Assembly: GCA_910574455.1 (NCBI GenBank)
Contig: CAJSYZ010000004.1
Span: 5,032,599 to 5,096,598 of the forward strand
Length of the DNA stretch: 64,000 bases
Direction of reading: 5' to 3'
Origin: Trichaptum fuscoviolaceum
Taxonomy: Eukaryota > Basidiomycota > Agaricomycetes > Hymenochaetales > Trichaptaceae
The notes under the pieces: model-generated
The model's input: only the letters and a program-made list of their open reading frames with translations
Told to the model about the DNA's origin: nothing
Database searches by the model: none
Translations under genes and position numbers: made by a program
In this document: positions 44,649-56,159 of the stretch, piece by piece
How the letters are laid out: each line of letters starts with the position of its first letter
How positions within the stretch are numbered: the first letter of the stretch is position 1

Positions 44649-44870
44649 ACACTGCTAGCTCGTCCGAAGTTACTCCGCACTGGGAACAATTTGTAATCAA
44701 CTGTATAGTTCCCTTGCTATAGTTTGCTTCATATAGTTTGCTTCATAGTTCGCAGTCACGCGTCACAACACTGCTCGCTCGTCCGAAGTCACTCCGCACT
44801 GGGAGCAATTTGTAATCAACTGTACAGTTCCCTTGGTATAGTTTGCTTCATAGTTCGCAGTCATGTGTCA
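44649..44870. repeat. Tandem duplication, two units of about 105-119 bp
   Basis: ACACTGCT(A/C)GCTCGTCCGAAG starts at 44649 and again at 44768; both units continue through ACTCCGCACTGGG and AATTTGTAATCAACTGTA. The first unit has a short internal duplication (ATAGTTTGCTTC). No gene here or in 44871-45303. Confidence 0.85.
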
Positions 44871-45303
44871 CCCCGTCGCGTGAAACGACTTCCATTAATA
44901 CATGTGTATGCATGCTACTATAAAGGGTTGTCCTGCACCACAGCTCAATAGCGGCGCTGCGTGTCTCCGTTTTCACGTACATCAACGGTCATTGCACAAG
45001 TCCTTGACGCCTCCAAATTCGTTCTCTGTGCATGTACTCATACTTAACTTGTATTCGCATTAACCAGAACTACATGTATAACCCTGTCTCTGAGTTTCGC
45101 GCGCTTGCTATATATATAATTAGTACCCGTCAGTGAGAACGCGTGTGTGACCTGCCGTAATGTGCATGACCGCAGTTGTCGTACATCATTTTCTACCCGT
45201 CATCATTGGTTCATCAGAGCTTGCACTGGCAGTGCATGATGTGCATCACGTTCCTCGCACACTCATTGGGTGCAGCATCGCCTCCTAAACTGTGACTCAT
45301 GCC

Positions 45304-45770
45304 TGTTACGTTTTCTTACTATGTCAGCGGCCCCCATTACTCCGAACCCTTCGCCCTATTTGTTTCTATTCTTGTTCTGCTCAGTCATCCTCCGATGTAA
45401 CCCTCAACCCTCAGCCAATCCCGATGTTACACATGTACCCTTTGCCCTAACCCTCTGCCCATCGCTCTCACACTATTATTAGTAGCCTATCGTCTACTCT
45501 CTTATTGTTCTCTTCTTACTCATCTTCCGATGTACCCTTGCTCCGCAGCTACAGTATATAAACCCCTGTACTTAGCATGATCAAACTCTAAGTTCGATCT
45601 CCTTTGTCAAACCCCCCGTCTCTAGTCTCTGCTATACATCTGTTTCTCTCTACTCTACATCGTAGGCCTTTGTCCATACAGCACCTAGTGTCGAGCCCTA
45701 GCTCCGCTATCACTGAGCAACTTAACGTTGCGTTCCCCAACTATACAAGACCGTAAGTTGAGATGTAACA
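45304..45770 (+). repeat. Solo LTR of the first gypsy family
   Basis: 467 bp, TGTTAC to GTAACA, flanked by a perfect ATGCC duplication (45299-45303, 45771-45775). By eye it differs from 2780-3246 by seven substitutions, all transitions, three of them at CpG. It has the same TATA box (45555-45562). The following 45776-46235 holds nothing I can name. Confidence 0.95.
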
Positions 45771-46235
45771 ATGCCGCGGCCTACTCATTTGTGCCGCTGA
45801 CATCAAGGGAGTCTCACGCTTGTTCCTGCCAGTTTTGATGATGACGTCGTCTATCTGCAATCTCTTTCTCATTTAGCAGAGTCCTTATCCTGCGTATTCT
45901 GCGCCGTTTGTCATTCTTAGATACGTAGCGTACGATGTGACGTTTGTGCGTCCCTGTACACGTGTAATAGACGTTTAGACTGTCTCATGCGGTGGATCTA
46001 CAACGATAACAATTTGAATATGCTCTTTGTCAATTTATGTCTGCGACCGCAACTTATCCTTTCTCTCGCATTCTCACTCGCGTACGCGTTTATACTACTG
46101 CAAGACAGAAGTTGCCGATTCCTTACTGAAACTGTTCTGAGATAGTCGGTTTCTGTGTCCGCGTCCTTGCAAAATGCATGCAATAGAACGAGTTTTATAA
46201 CTTGTGCTGGTGCATTTAAGTTTGTATTGCAGAAA

Positions 46236-47186
46236 TTAGTAAGTGTAGAAGCGACTTGCTTCTGTAATATTAGGAGCGCAGCCAACTATCTGCATTCGTG
46301 CATGCTGTACAGCGCCCACGGCCACAAATGTGACAGCAATTACTGACGCCAACACACTCAGTGGTCGTGGCAGCATCCATCCTTCCAACATGGACAAGAC
46401 CTGCTCATTGTTCAAAGGAAATGTTGTCACATTGCTCGCCAAGCCGCTCTGCAGCATATCCAGATCCCCAACGTGTCCATTCCGCGGGAAAAGCTTGAAA
46501 ACATAAGAATGGGCGAATTGCAAGGAAATCAGCATCTGCTCCGGCACTGTCAAGCCCTGCAGCTCCTCTGGCACATCACCGACCCACATGTCGTTAGCCA
46601 ACGCAAGCCGTGGACGTTTAGCAATCTTGAGTGAACTGTTGCAATCTTTGCAAATGCTTCCTAAGGCGCCGCCTGCACTGCTCCTCACATACCGCGTCTC
46701 CAGCAGCATTCCCTCAAACAGACGGTGAGCTGCGTGCAACTGAGCCGGTGCCAGTCGTTCCTTACACGGTAGATCCGTAAGCAGGATGTCCTTGCACTGT
46801 GACCCAAACCTTTCACGCGCACAAACGACGCACACCACGCAACAAATTCGCTCATTGCAAGTCGCAGCACGCACCACTCGTAGCGAGTTCGCCCACTGCT
46901 CTCGCGTTGGCAGGTCCATGTATCGCTCAGGGTTCCGGTCATACTCTTGACAGCGCCGGGTGTGTCCTTCCAGTGTTCCCCGCGTGCCAGACACAGTGAG
47001 CTCCGATCGCCTTGCGCGCGCTTGTTTCTCCCTCGCTAATCTCACAAGCAATGCCTTCGAGTCATCATCCATGACGGCAATCTCTAACTCAAGCTCTCGT
47101 TGCCGACGCTGCGCCTCCATGGAAAAGGTCCCTGCTGGAAAAGCCCCAATGACTTCGCCAGCTGTTAGATTTACCCACCTGGACAT
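46236..47186 (-). pseudogene. Truncated Helitron-type ORF (DUF6570-like)
   Basis: Starts at ATG 47186. A Cys-rich part (CNERICCVVCVVCARERF) is followed by CKDCNSSL, LALANDMWVGDVPEELQGLT, PEQMLISLQFAHSYVFKLFP and SVLASVIAVTFVAVG, the blocks found in DUF6570-bearing proteins that precede PIF1-like helicases in Agaricomycete Helitrons. The similarity ends near 46310, and the rest of the protein (Rep, helicase) is missing, so this is a 5' fragment. Flanks 47187-47713 contain no gene I can support. Confidence 0.68.
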
Positions 47187-47713
47187 TGCTTTTGGAGGTC
47201 TACAATCGCAGACCTCTTCGTAATTCTCCCTCTAATTCCAAAGCACCTTGCCCCACATGCTGCCAGTCCTGTGAACTCTGCGAGAGTCCCAATACCCGTA
47301 AGAATGCGGTCGTACAGCCGACATTCCTAGGTCTGTCATTCCCTATCCAACTCAGATCTCGATCTCATCTCATTCAAATCTAGACGCCACATCTAACACA
47401 TGACCACGGTCCCAGACCCCGCTCTATGCGTGCGCGTTGGGCAACACGCTGCGCTTGCGCGATCTCGCTCCCACTTACTTCTGTGCCTGAACAAGATCGC
47501 GATGTCCGCCAGAACGCACGACATTTGTGCAACCGGGCACTTGTCGCACGTTCCAGGCGCTGGCTACATCCACTAATGAATTGCTTTGCAAGATCGACAA
47601 TGTGCTGCTGCAGTACATCTTCCCTCACTCGTTTGCCTTCTCCAGGCTATTGTCGGCAGCCGTTTGCTCTCCTGCGCCAGATCAATTTCTCCGATCTCAC
47701 GCCCTTCAGCGCG

Positions 47714-50179
47714 TGTCGGGATCCCCCAGGACCCCAACATGTCTAAGGCAATCCCGAACAGAATCCCGTATACTGAAACCCAGGATCGCAACCTTGGCTA
47801 AGATCCCGAAAGGATCCCCCGCTCTCGGATCCCGGAAGAACCTCTGCTTCGCCATGCATTCTCCTGCTAAGAGTTCCGCCCCGCTACGACCTCCTCGCCC
47901 CTGCTTGTCCTCGCCCACATCTCCTTGTCAGTCCCCCGCCTTGTCCCCATGTCTCGATCCATCCCTAGCCCGCCTCGTCATTCCCCCGACTCTAGGATGA
48001 TCCCCCGCTCGCTCCCCGCTCCCATCATACTCTGTTCCCCACTCCAGCGAACCCCGTACCTCGCCATAGTCCCAAAGTCACTCACCATAGCCACAGCCAT
48101 AGCCATAGCCTGCCACAGCCATAGCCATAGCCATAGCTATCCCGAGACCTCGTAGGTTCTCGACTATGCCCGGATACGAGGTCCCGGCCTCGCGTCCACA
48201 GTCACGAAGTGCAGTTAGGAGATAGATCCACTGCGTCCCAAGCCAACCTCTGTCTGGCCTTGAGTAAGCCAACACGACAGCGGTCAAGGATTGCTGTCCC
48301 GCAATCCTGCCCGGTCACAAACCCTGCCCTGCGCTCGTCCTGCCGCGGTGCCCTAGCTAACCCCTTTGACATCCCGTGCCTCTCGACCTGCCCTCGTTCG
48401 TCCTTAGCCTGCCCCGCCAGGAATCCCGCCTCGCCGCGAACGCTGTCAAGTGTCCCCTCTGACAATCCCGCAACCCACACTCGTTCCCGGTTGGAGTCCT
48501 GTCAAGACTCCCCCCACTTGTCCCGGTTGGAGTCCCGCCAAACTCCCCCTGCTCGTTTCCTGACTAGAGTCCCGCCAGAGTCCCCCGCTCATTCCCGGTA
48601 GAAACCCCGCTCGCTTCCCGGTTGGAATCCCGCTCCATTCCCCCGCACGATCCCAGTCGAAATCCCGCTCGTTTCCTGCCTTGCGTCCCGTCGCAAATCC
48701 TTGCGCAAATCCCCCGCAGGATTCCCGCCTTCGATCCCGTCGTGATTCCCATCGCAACCCCAGCTAAGTCCCCGCTCTGATTCCCGAAAGAATCCCACTA
48801 CGATTCCCGGTAGAACCCCGTCTCGATTCCCCGCTCGAATCCCGTTGCGAATCTCGCTGGTTTCCCGTTGTCCACGGGAAACACCTTAGCTTCCCTGCTC
48901 CTCGATGCTAACCCCGTCTTGAGATAGCCCCAGGTGATTGGCCTGGCCACGCACGTGCCAGCCAACTAGTCTCGCTAGTAGCGTCCCGTCCCGGCCCGCA
49001 GACCACGTTCCCGCCACCCCGTGTGCGGGATTGATCTCATTGTCCGCAAGGACTTGAACCCCGTCCTTAGTCGCCCTGCCCCGCGCGCGCCTCGCGATTA
49101 GGCTTCGTTACAACATCGAAGCACTGGCCTCTTCGAGGTTGGTCCTTGTCGATCCCCCGCGACCCTGATCCATGCCAGAAGTTGCCTGCAACTTATCCCG
49201 AGACGATGTATGCATCACATCCGCCCCCCACTCTCGTTACCCCGCTGCCTGTGCGCCAGCTCGATACCTCGCGCACAATTACATTCCTTTAGTTCTCTTT
49301 GTTTCACTTGACCATGCTTCACGCTTGTTCCTTTAGATCTTGCCCAGATGTTCCCCGCACCGAATCCCGGTTCCCGGATTCACGTCACGGTATGCGCGGC
49401 CTTCGCCCGCAAGATTGTGTAACTAGTTAGTTGCGCGTTTGTGCATGCCCGTTCCCTGTAGATTCTGCCCAGTAGATAAATACCTGTTGCCACCGTAAGG
49501 AGCACTCACTTTTGTCCTCTTGTCGAGTGCTTCCTTAGGTGTGTTTCCGTCTTGTCTCTAGTGTAGTTTTACAATGCTGACTTGTCGAGTGCTTCCTTAG
49601 GGAACCTCCTCCTGATACAGAAGTGTTGCCTTGAGATCCCGGTTACCTTGAACTGTCTGCTCCCATCCTGAGCACGCCCGCTCTCTGGCTCTCTTGTCTC
49701 TGTCTTGTCCCGGATCCCCCTCTGCGATCCCGCCTTGAGTCCCGCTCAGAATCCCGCCCTGCGATTCCCGCAAGAATCCAGCTCTGAGATTCCCGCAAGA
49801 ATCCCACTCTGAGATTCCCGACAGAACCCCCGCTCCGAGCTTCCCACGCTGATCCCCCGCGTCGTGATTCTCGCGTAAGATCCCCCGCTCCAGATTTCCC
49901 GCTCCTGAAATCCCGCCGCGTGATCCCCCGCTCCGCGAACTCTGTGCGTTTCCCCGCGCTTCGACTCTGCCTTCCCCGCCTCGACTCTGACTCCGTCCCG
50001 TCCTCGCCTCGAGCCCCTTGCGTCTCGCCCCCGTAGCCCCGCTCCCTGCGCGACTCCGTTGGCGTTGTAGCGTCCTTAACGGTTCCCCTACGCCTTCTCC
50101 GCTGCCGCGTGCTCTCCCAGGCCTCGCCCCGGAAGCTGCTAACACGCCCCGGCCCCCAGGTTCCCCCCAGGCCGTAACA
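47714..50179 (+). repeat. Probable 2.5 kb solo LTR swollen by CCCG mini-repeats
   Basis: It starts TGTCGGGATCCC and ends GGCCGTAACA; the flanks are GCGCG (47709-47713) and GTGCG (50180-50184), a target duplication with one mismatch. It contains GATAAATA (about 49475) and, 33 nt on, ACTTTTGTCCTCTTGTCGAGTGCTTCC, matching the self-primer/R region of the nested LTR at 9061-9878. The U3-like part (48.4-48.9 kb) and U5-like part (49.7-49.95 kb) are long runs of short units punctuated by TCCCG (for example GAATCCCGC). A CCATAG microsatellite lies near 48090-48145. No gene. Confidence 0.68.
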
Positions 50180-50497
50180 GTGCGCCAGCATTCACCACTC
50201 GCGTCAGATCGTGCAGACTCTGATGCGCTGACAGCCTGAATTGCTGCAGCGCGTTTCCTTGCAATCCCAAGCCTTGCCTACAACTAGCACTAGCCTTGGT
50301 AGCTGCTGACATGTCTCACATACGCAGAACTTACTCTACAGAGTTCGATCTCTATCATCTTCTCACTCCGTCTTTCCAGTCAGCCTTTCCCTCAACGCTT
50401 AAAAGCGCAGCCCTCTCTTTCGATTGAAGTTTTGATTCCACTCAGTTTCCCCTCACTCATTCACGTCTACGAAGCGCACTCCGTCAACACACTCGCC

Positions 50498-51641
50498 ATG
50501 ACTACACCTTATACTCCAGCCCTTGAACAAGGTTCTGAGGACGAGCACACTGTGTCCAATGCCCTAGCTCATGCATCCGATGACCTCAGCACTTTGCTCA
50601 AGGACACACGCAACCACCCGAACTACTTAGGCAACGTCAACTTCTCCTCTGAGTCGCACACAGCCCTCTTCCACTCCAGGCCCAGAATCAAGTTCGTCTC
50701 CACTACGGCCACTGGCGACAACGCTCAGGCTCCCCTGACTGGTGTCGTGATTGCGAAGATACTCGACCACAACAGCTGGTACAAACCCGAAGGCACTTGG
50801 GGTCAACCTGGCATCACTAACCAGTTTCCCGTTCCCGTGTCCAAGTCGCAGATTCGCTTCCTAATCTGTCGTGTAGACGCCAGCGACGGTAGCGCCTTCG
50901 AGGACATCGTTTCCAATCAGGACTACGATCACTTGGTCTCCAACGTCAAGAAGCTGCAGGAAAGCTCCTTTGATGTCTTCAAGAAGACCCTGAAGAGACC
51001 GGAGTTCCGTCTGCCTTTCAGCACGGGTTCCAACTTCCTTTCCGTCGGACACAAGCTCCTCGTTGTGAGCAATCTGTATTCTACTGCACAGTCGTCTGTA
51101 CTAACATTAACATCAGGACCATCAAGCAGACAATAGCGAGGATGACAACAATGACGATGACAACAATGAAGAGCACTCGCAATCAGCCACTTCCGACACA
51201 GAGTCGGAAAACCTTGTCACTACTGGTCTGTCAATTTCATGTAGTTGCTTTTCATTACTAACGTATTGCCTCTCTCCAAGGCAAGAAAGCGAAGGCTGAT
51301 TGCAACGAGTTCACCTTCGATGGCTATCCCGCTTGCAGGGCCTGGAAGAAGGAGGCCCAAGTCCTGAAGGCGATGCACAAACTGCAGGCCTTGCGAGCGT
51401 ACGACGAAGCCGGGCTACCCATCAAGCCCTCACTTTACCGCCGTGTCTTGCCGGTTCTGTCGTCAGGCTATCCCTTACGTTCCAAGCATTCGCAATTGGT
51501 ACTCGCGTTTTCGCGCTCACGTGCGAAATTCAGGAGCTCCACATCCTTCAGCGCGGAAAGCCTATCAGGAGCTCTCAGGAGAAGCGTAAGTTCGAGGACA
51601 CCGTTTCCGACAGGAAGATGGCGAAGAAGGTGAAGGCATAA
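50498..51641 (+). CDS. Unrecognised spliced protein, acidic middle and basic end
   Basis: ATG 50498 (MTTPYTPALEQ). GT-AG introns at 51065-51116, 51226-51280 and probably 51454-51533 keep the frame to TAA 51639-51641. The first exon encodes a compact-looking domain (KFVSTTATGD, VVIAKILDHNSWYKP). Then come an acidic Asp/Asn run (EDDNNDDDNNEEH) and a basic end (EKRKFED, KMAKKVKA), suggesting a nuclear or nucleic-acid-associated protein. I know no family. It is the first gene right of the transposon debris and could itself be repeat-derived. The interval 51642-52446 is non-coding. Confidence 0.6.
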
Positions 51642-52446
51642 CTCAATTTCACCCATATCAATAGACGATGTTCATGCAACCCATTCCATTTCCCTGTTAT
51701 CTGTCTCCTTTTCCCTTCGTCAAAAAACACCTTAAAAATTGTGTTTCCCTCCTTGTCTCCGTTTTGAATGAGTCATAAATTATGGTTTTGTACAATAACT
51801 CTATATGCCATCTACTCATTTCAATTAAACCATATGAAATCAATGTTGCGTGCCCAAAAAAAAAAGACCCCGTGACATTTACTAGTAAGAACTCGAAGGC
51901 GACTCGAACATGCAGCTCCGATGGCTTTGCCAGTGACCGAAAAAAAACTGCTAGTTACCGTTATACCACACACACATAACATTCTTTCAAGAATTTAATA
52001 ACACATCAATTTGAAGTTGTTTAACGATACTTTCCCTTCAGCATTTCGCACGCGCGATTACTCATTCGAAGGGAAACTGCCCCAATTACCTTCCCAATTC
52101 GCTACGCCCTATTTACCAGTCCAATTTCCGTGTCGCTTGAAACCGTCGTCAGGCAACAAACTCCCTAGCCCTTGATAACCCAGAGCGTGCCAGGGAGCTT
52201 GCCACACCGGTGGCCCATCTGGAATATCTAATACTTACTTACATAATTACATAAAGGCCCTGATCGTGAGAGTTGTAGTAAGCAGCAGTGCGGCTTTTGC
52301 CTTTTATAACATCCTTCGCGACCCAACCGCGAAAGTACCCATAATTGTCTTTCTCCTTTACTCACCCACGACGAAATCACAAATCTTGTTGACGCAGTCA
52401 ATCGGGCTCAGACGGACAACAAGGAGGAGCAACACTCACTATTTCA

Positions 52447-52454
52447 TATATAAA
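52447..52454 (+). promoter_or_regulatory. TATA box of the MDR reductase gene
   Basis: TATATAAA, 54 bp upstream of the ATG at 52508. Confidence 0.6.
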
Positions 52455-52507
52455 GCCCCGGTAATGTTGTAGCATTTCATTATAAAATTCCTGGTATTTG
52501 CGTCTAT

Positions 52508-53771
52508 ATGTCTCAGCAAAAAGCATTATTTCTTACGGGTACTAATGGCGAATGGGTCGTCGGAGAAAAGGGTATTCCAAAGCCTGGTACTGGACAGCTC
52601 CTTGTGAAGATAGAGTCAGCGTCTCTGAACCCGGCTGACTGGAAGTTACCCATAAGACAAGGGGTCATCTCCAGTTGGCCAGCTATTGTCGGCTCCGACG
52701 CAGCGGGCACCGTAGAGGAAGTTGGCCCAGATGTATCTGGGTTTGCAAAGGGGGATAGAGTGTAAGCACAGCTGAGATTTTGTACATTTTAATTACTTTA
52801 TCTTTTCGTTACATAGGTTTTTCCAAGGTAATTATAACAACGATGAGGCTACGTTCCAGCAATACACACTACAACCTGCCGAAATTACTGGAAAGGTATG
52901 AGAGTCATGTCCACCTTCTATGAGCTTCATTAAAATAGGATGCTTCTTAGATCCCTTCTGCTCTATCCTTCGATGAAGCGGCATCTATCCCATCGGCGGC
53001 CGGTGCCGCATTTGATGGATTGTACGGTAATAGGAAAGGGATTGATGCGATTCGGTTTACAGCTCCCTGGGAAGAGGGTGGAGTCGATCTGTATAAGGGC
53101 AAGCCAATCCTTATTTTCGGAGGCTCGTCCTCTATCGGTCAATATGGTCAGATTTCCTCGTTCACATTATATGAAATATACTGACATCTTATTTACGCAG
53201 CAATCCAATTCGCGAAGCTCTCAGGCTTCTCGCCCATCATAACCACTGCGTCTTTGCATAACGCAGACCTACTCAAGGCGATTGGAGCTACGCATGTCGT
53301 CGATCGAAAGTCCGATGCTATAGCAGAAGTCAAGAAGATCACGAGCGAGCCCATTGACTTCGTCTTAGATTCCATTTCAGAGGGAGGGACGCAGGAACAA
53401 GCCTGGGAGATTCTAGCACCTGGAGGCACACTTGTATTGACACTGAGGCCCACGGTCGACAAAGAGAAGTACAATAACAAGCATCTCTTGCACCTCTTCG
53501 CGGCCTTCCATTATGACAAGCCACTTGGTATCACCTTCGCGAAGTTCCTGCCGAAACTATTTGAAGAAGGCTTGATAAAAGTGAGTCTCAAAATTTATGA
53601 CTCATCGATCATCGTTCACATTTCCTATCCTAATCTCTATAATGACTACAGCCGAACCGTGTCGATGTTCTTCCAGGGGGCCTTCAGGGAGTTGAAGCCG
53701 GGCTGAAACGTCTCCAGGAGCACAAAGTCAGTGGTTACAAGCTCGTTGTCCACCCCGCCGATACTGCTTAG
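52508..53771 (+). CDS. MDR-family zinc-type alcohol dehydrogenase-like / enoyl reductase
   Basis: Five exons; introns 52762-52816, 52896-52950, 53147-53200 and 53581-53651, all GT-AG and frame-keeping; stop TAG at 53769-53771. GroES-like N-terminus: LVKIESASLNPADWK, IVGSDAAGTVEEVG, GDRVF. The Rossmann cofactor motif is IFGGSSSIGQYAIQFAK, then GATHVVDR, DFVLDSISEGG and the family's typical C-terminal YKLVVHPADTA. Such proteins are NADPH-dependent quinone, enoyl or ene reductases. The catalytic zinc ligands of true alcohol dehydrogenases are not evident, favouring a reductase. It is followed in the same direction by an acyltransferase. The gap 53772-54524 is non-coding. Confidence 0.85.
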
Positions 53772-54524
53772 GTTCCGACTCTCAGCATCGAGATGATAAA
53801 TCAAGAGGAATCAATAAAGCGACTAATAGTAGTCCCTCCATTCTCACTTTCCCTGATGATGGCTTGATAAGATAAACCAATGAAAGGACGTACAATGTAA
53901 AATAAGAAGCACAACTCTTTCGATGCTTCTGCCTTTCATTAGTAATCCAAAATTATATCCGTGTGCTGAAGTTGAACATGCCAGAAGTTTGTAAATCTAC
54001 ACCCTCACTCTTTTAAGTACTTTCCCCGAGACTCGACGAGTTTTGGATGCACCTGGACACGGAGAATAACTAATAGGAACGATGAGCGTTAAAACGCGGA
54101 GTCGTAAACTTAGAACTCCGACATGTGAGCACGCGAAAATGCGCTAACTGACCTTTTACTTCAACTGTTCAACACTCAATTGCCCATAGTCTTTGCGCTT
54201 TCACAGATGAACTCCAATATCTTTCTAAATAAGCCGAGTCCTCAAATGTCAATATGTACTACTAATCAAGTGCGTTAGTACTTACCAGTAACGCCGGCAA
54301 CCTCCGAATTCGAGCCTGTCTCGGAGTCGGCAACTTGAACTTGAACTCCGAGTCGGCAATCAGTGGTCAAAATCAATCGTCGAACCGCAGTCACTGCGGC
54401 AACTTCAAGTTGAAGCTATTCGTCTTGCTTATCGACTATTTATTGTATCGAGTGGAACTACAGTCATTTAAAATTTTGCGAGCTCTAGAGAACGTTTCTT
54501 GCATATCGGCGTCCTCGAATTACA

Positions 54525-55975
54525 ATGTCGTCAGAAAAATTCAATGTTTATAGGCCTGCAGGTACGTATCTTACTACCTTTCATTGCTTTATATCGGCTA
54601 ACACTTTTCTGAACCAGGCTTGCTTGAGGGGTACCACATAACTCGGCAATACCTGAAGCTTGACTCGTGCGTGATTGTCGCTGGAAAGTTCACCAGCACC
54701 TCACAGAAGCATCTATCGCCTGAAATTCTATATCCGGCTGTGGTGCATGCGCTGGGTGTACACGCCGGACTCTCCGTACGGATTGTGGACGAGCGTGGTC
54801 CTGAACCGTCGTTTGCTCGAATGGCCGAAGTAGACATCGCAAGTGCCATCCGCTTCTTGGACGCGAAGAGCGAGAGCGACCTTGCTTCTGTTATGGAGGA
54901 GGAGTTTATGAATGTCATCGACGCATCTAAGGGCCTGCCACTATGGCGGGTAGTCGTAACTTTGGACAATGTAGTCATATTTGCATGGCACCATGCCATT
55001 GGTGACGGACAAAGTGGTCTGGCTTTCCTCAGGACACTCTTGAGCGGCCTGAACAAGGGACCTCAGCAGTTGGCCTTGGATTCGGAAGATGCTTTCAAAG
55101 CCATCAAGACGTCCCCTGACATGAAGATGGGCCCACCCTTAGAGAAGCTCACCGACGTCTCGGTATCAGTCAGGACCCTCGTATCTGCACTAGCAGGTGT
55201 CCTTCTCCCTCAAAGCTGGATCAAACGGATCAAACGGAACATCTGGACGGGAAACACCGTCGTAGACTCCTCTTGTGATGAAGTCAAGACTCGAGTTCGC
55301 ATTATCTCGATCTCACCCTCGTCGACTTCCCAACTCCTGTCCTTGTCTAAATCGCATGGCGCAACATTGACATCGACACTCTACGTTCTCGTCGTCTCTG
55401 TGTTGAGCAAGTTGATTTCCGAGAGCGATCCAAAACGCAAATTCAAGCGCATCTGGACCAGCGTTCCCATCTCTCTGCGGCCTCTCGCCAACTTACCTCC
55501 TTCAATCATGTGCGAGTGTGTTTCCTCATACCAAAAGAGTGAGCCTCTCCTGCTGACGGGGTTTTCATGGGAGAAAGCTGCGGCTTATAACAAAGAACTG
55601 CACAAAAATATTCCCAAAACACGGGAAGTGATTGGCTTGATAAAATATCTCCACGGAAAGTACGAGGCATACTTTAAAGGCAAGCTAGGGAAGAAGAGAG
55701 AGGCGAGTTTCGAAATCTCCAACGTCGGAGTATTCAAAGCCAATGTCGAAGGAGAATTGGCGGCACCAGATGGTGCCGAATGGAATATCGAAACAGCCTA
55801 CTTCGCCCAGGATGATGGAGTTAATGGCGCTGCCTTGAAGATAAACGTTGCCGGCAGTCCGAACGGTGGTGTTAATGTTTGTATAACATGGGGCGATGGA
55901 GAGGTGGACGACGCCCTGGCAGAAACTTTCGTTAATGAGCTACAGTTATCTGTCTCGAAACTTGTAGATGTCTGA
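54525..55975 (+). CDS. Alcohol acyltransferase (AATase/condensation-domain superfamily)
   Basis: Exon 1 is 54525-54561 (MSSEKFNVYRPAG), then a 56 bp intron, then exon 2 from 54618 to TGA 55975; about 463 residues. The hallmark HHxxxDG reads FAWHHAIGDGQSGLAF near residue 140. The Asn/Phe-Gly-type second motif is weak (ISNVGVF). The start GLLEGYHITRQYLKLDSC fits the ATF1-like alcohol acetyltransferases, which esterify alcohols with acetyl-CoA or acyl-CoA. No signal peptide. It converges on the Ppo gene with under 200 bp between the stops. It could also be another condensation-fold acyltransferase. Confidence 0.78.
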
Positions 55976-56159
55976 CGATTTGGGGTTATTTTGGCTTAAG
56001 GGTTTCATCTCTGTAGATTACTCGATGAAAATTATCTTTATTAATATTCATTACAATGGCATATCACATGGAAGAAGAAATTACTGAGTTCGAGATGGCT
56101 TGCCTGAGGTGAGACGCAAGAAGTACAAGAAATGGATGTCATTTGGTAGTCTCCACCTA

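Noticed and set aside
47426..48000. Overlapping Pro/Ser-rich frames on both strands
   Set aside because: GC-rich low-complexity sequence at the edge of the swollen LTR; no start context, introns or motifs.
48060..48150. Possible CRISPR-like or regulatory array of CCATAG units
   Set aside because: A simple hexanucleotide microsatellite without spacers, in a eukaryotic genome.
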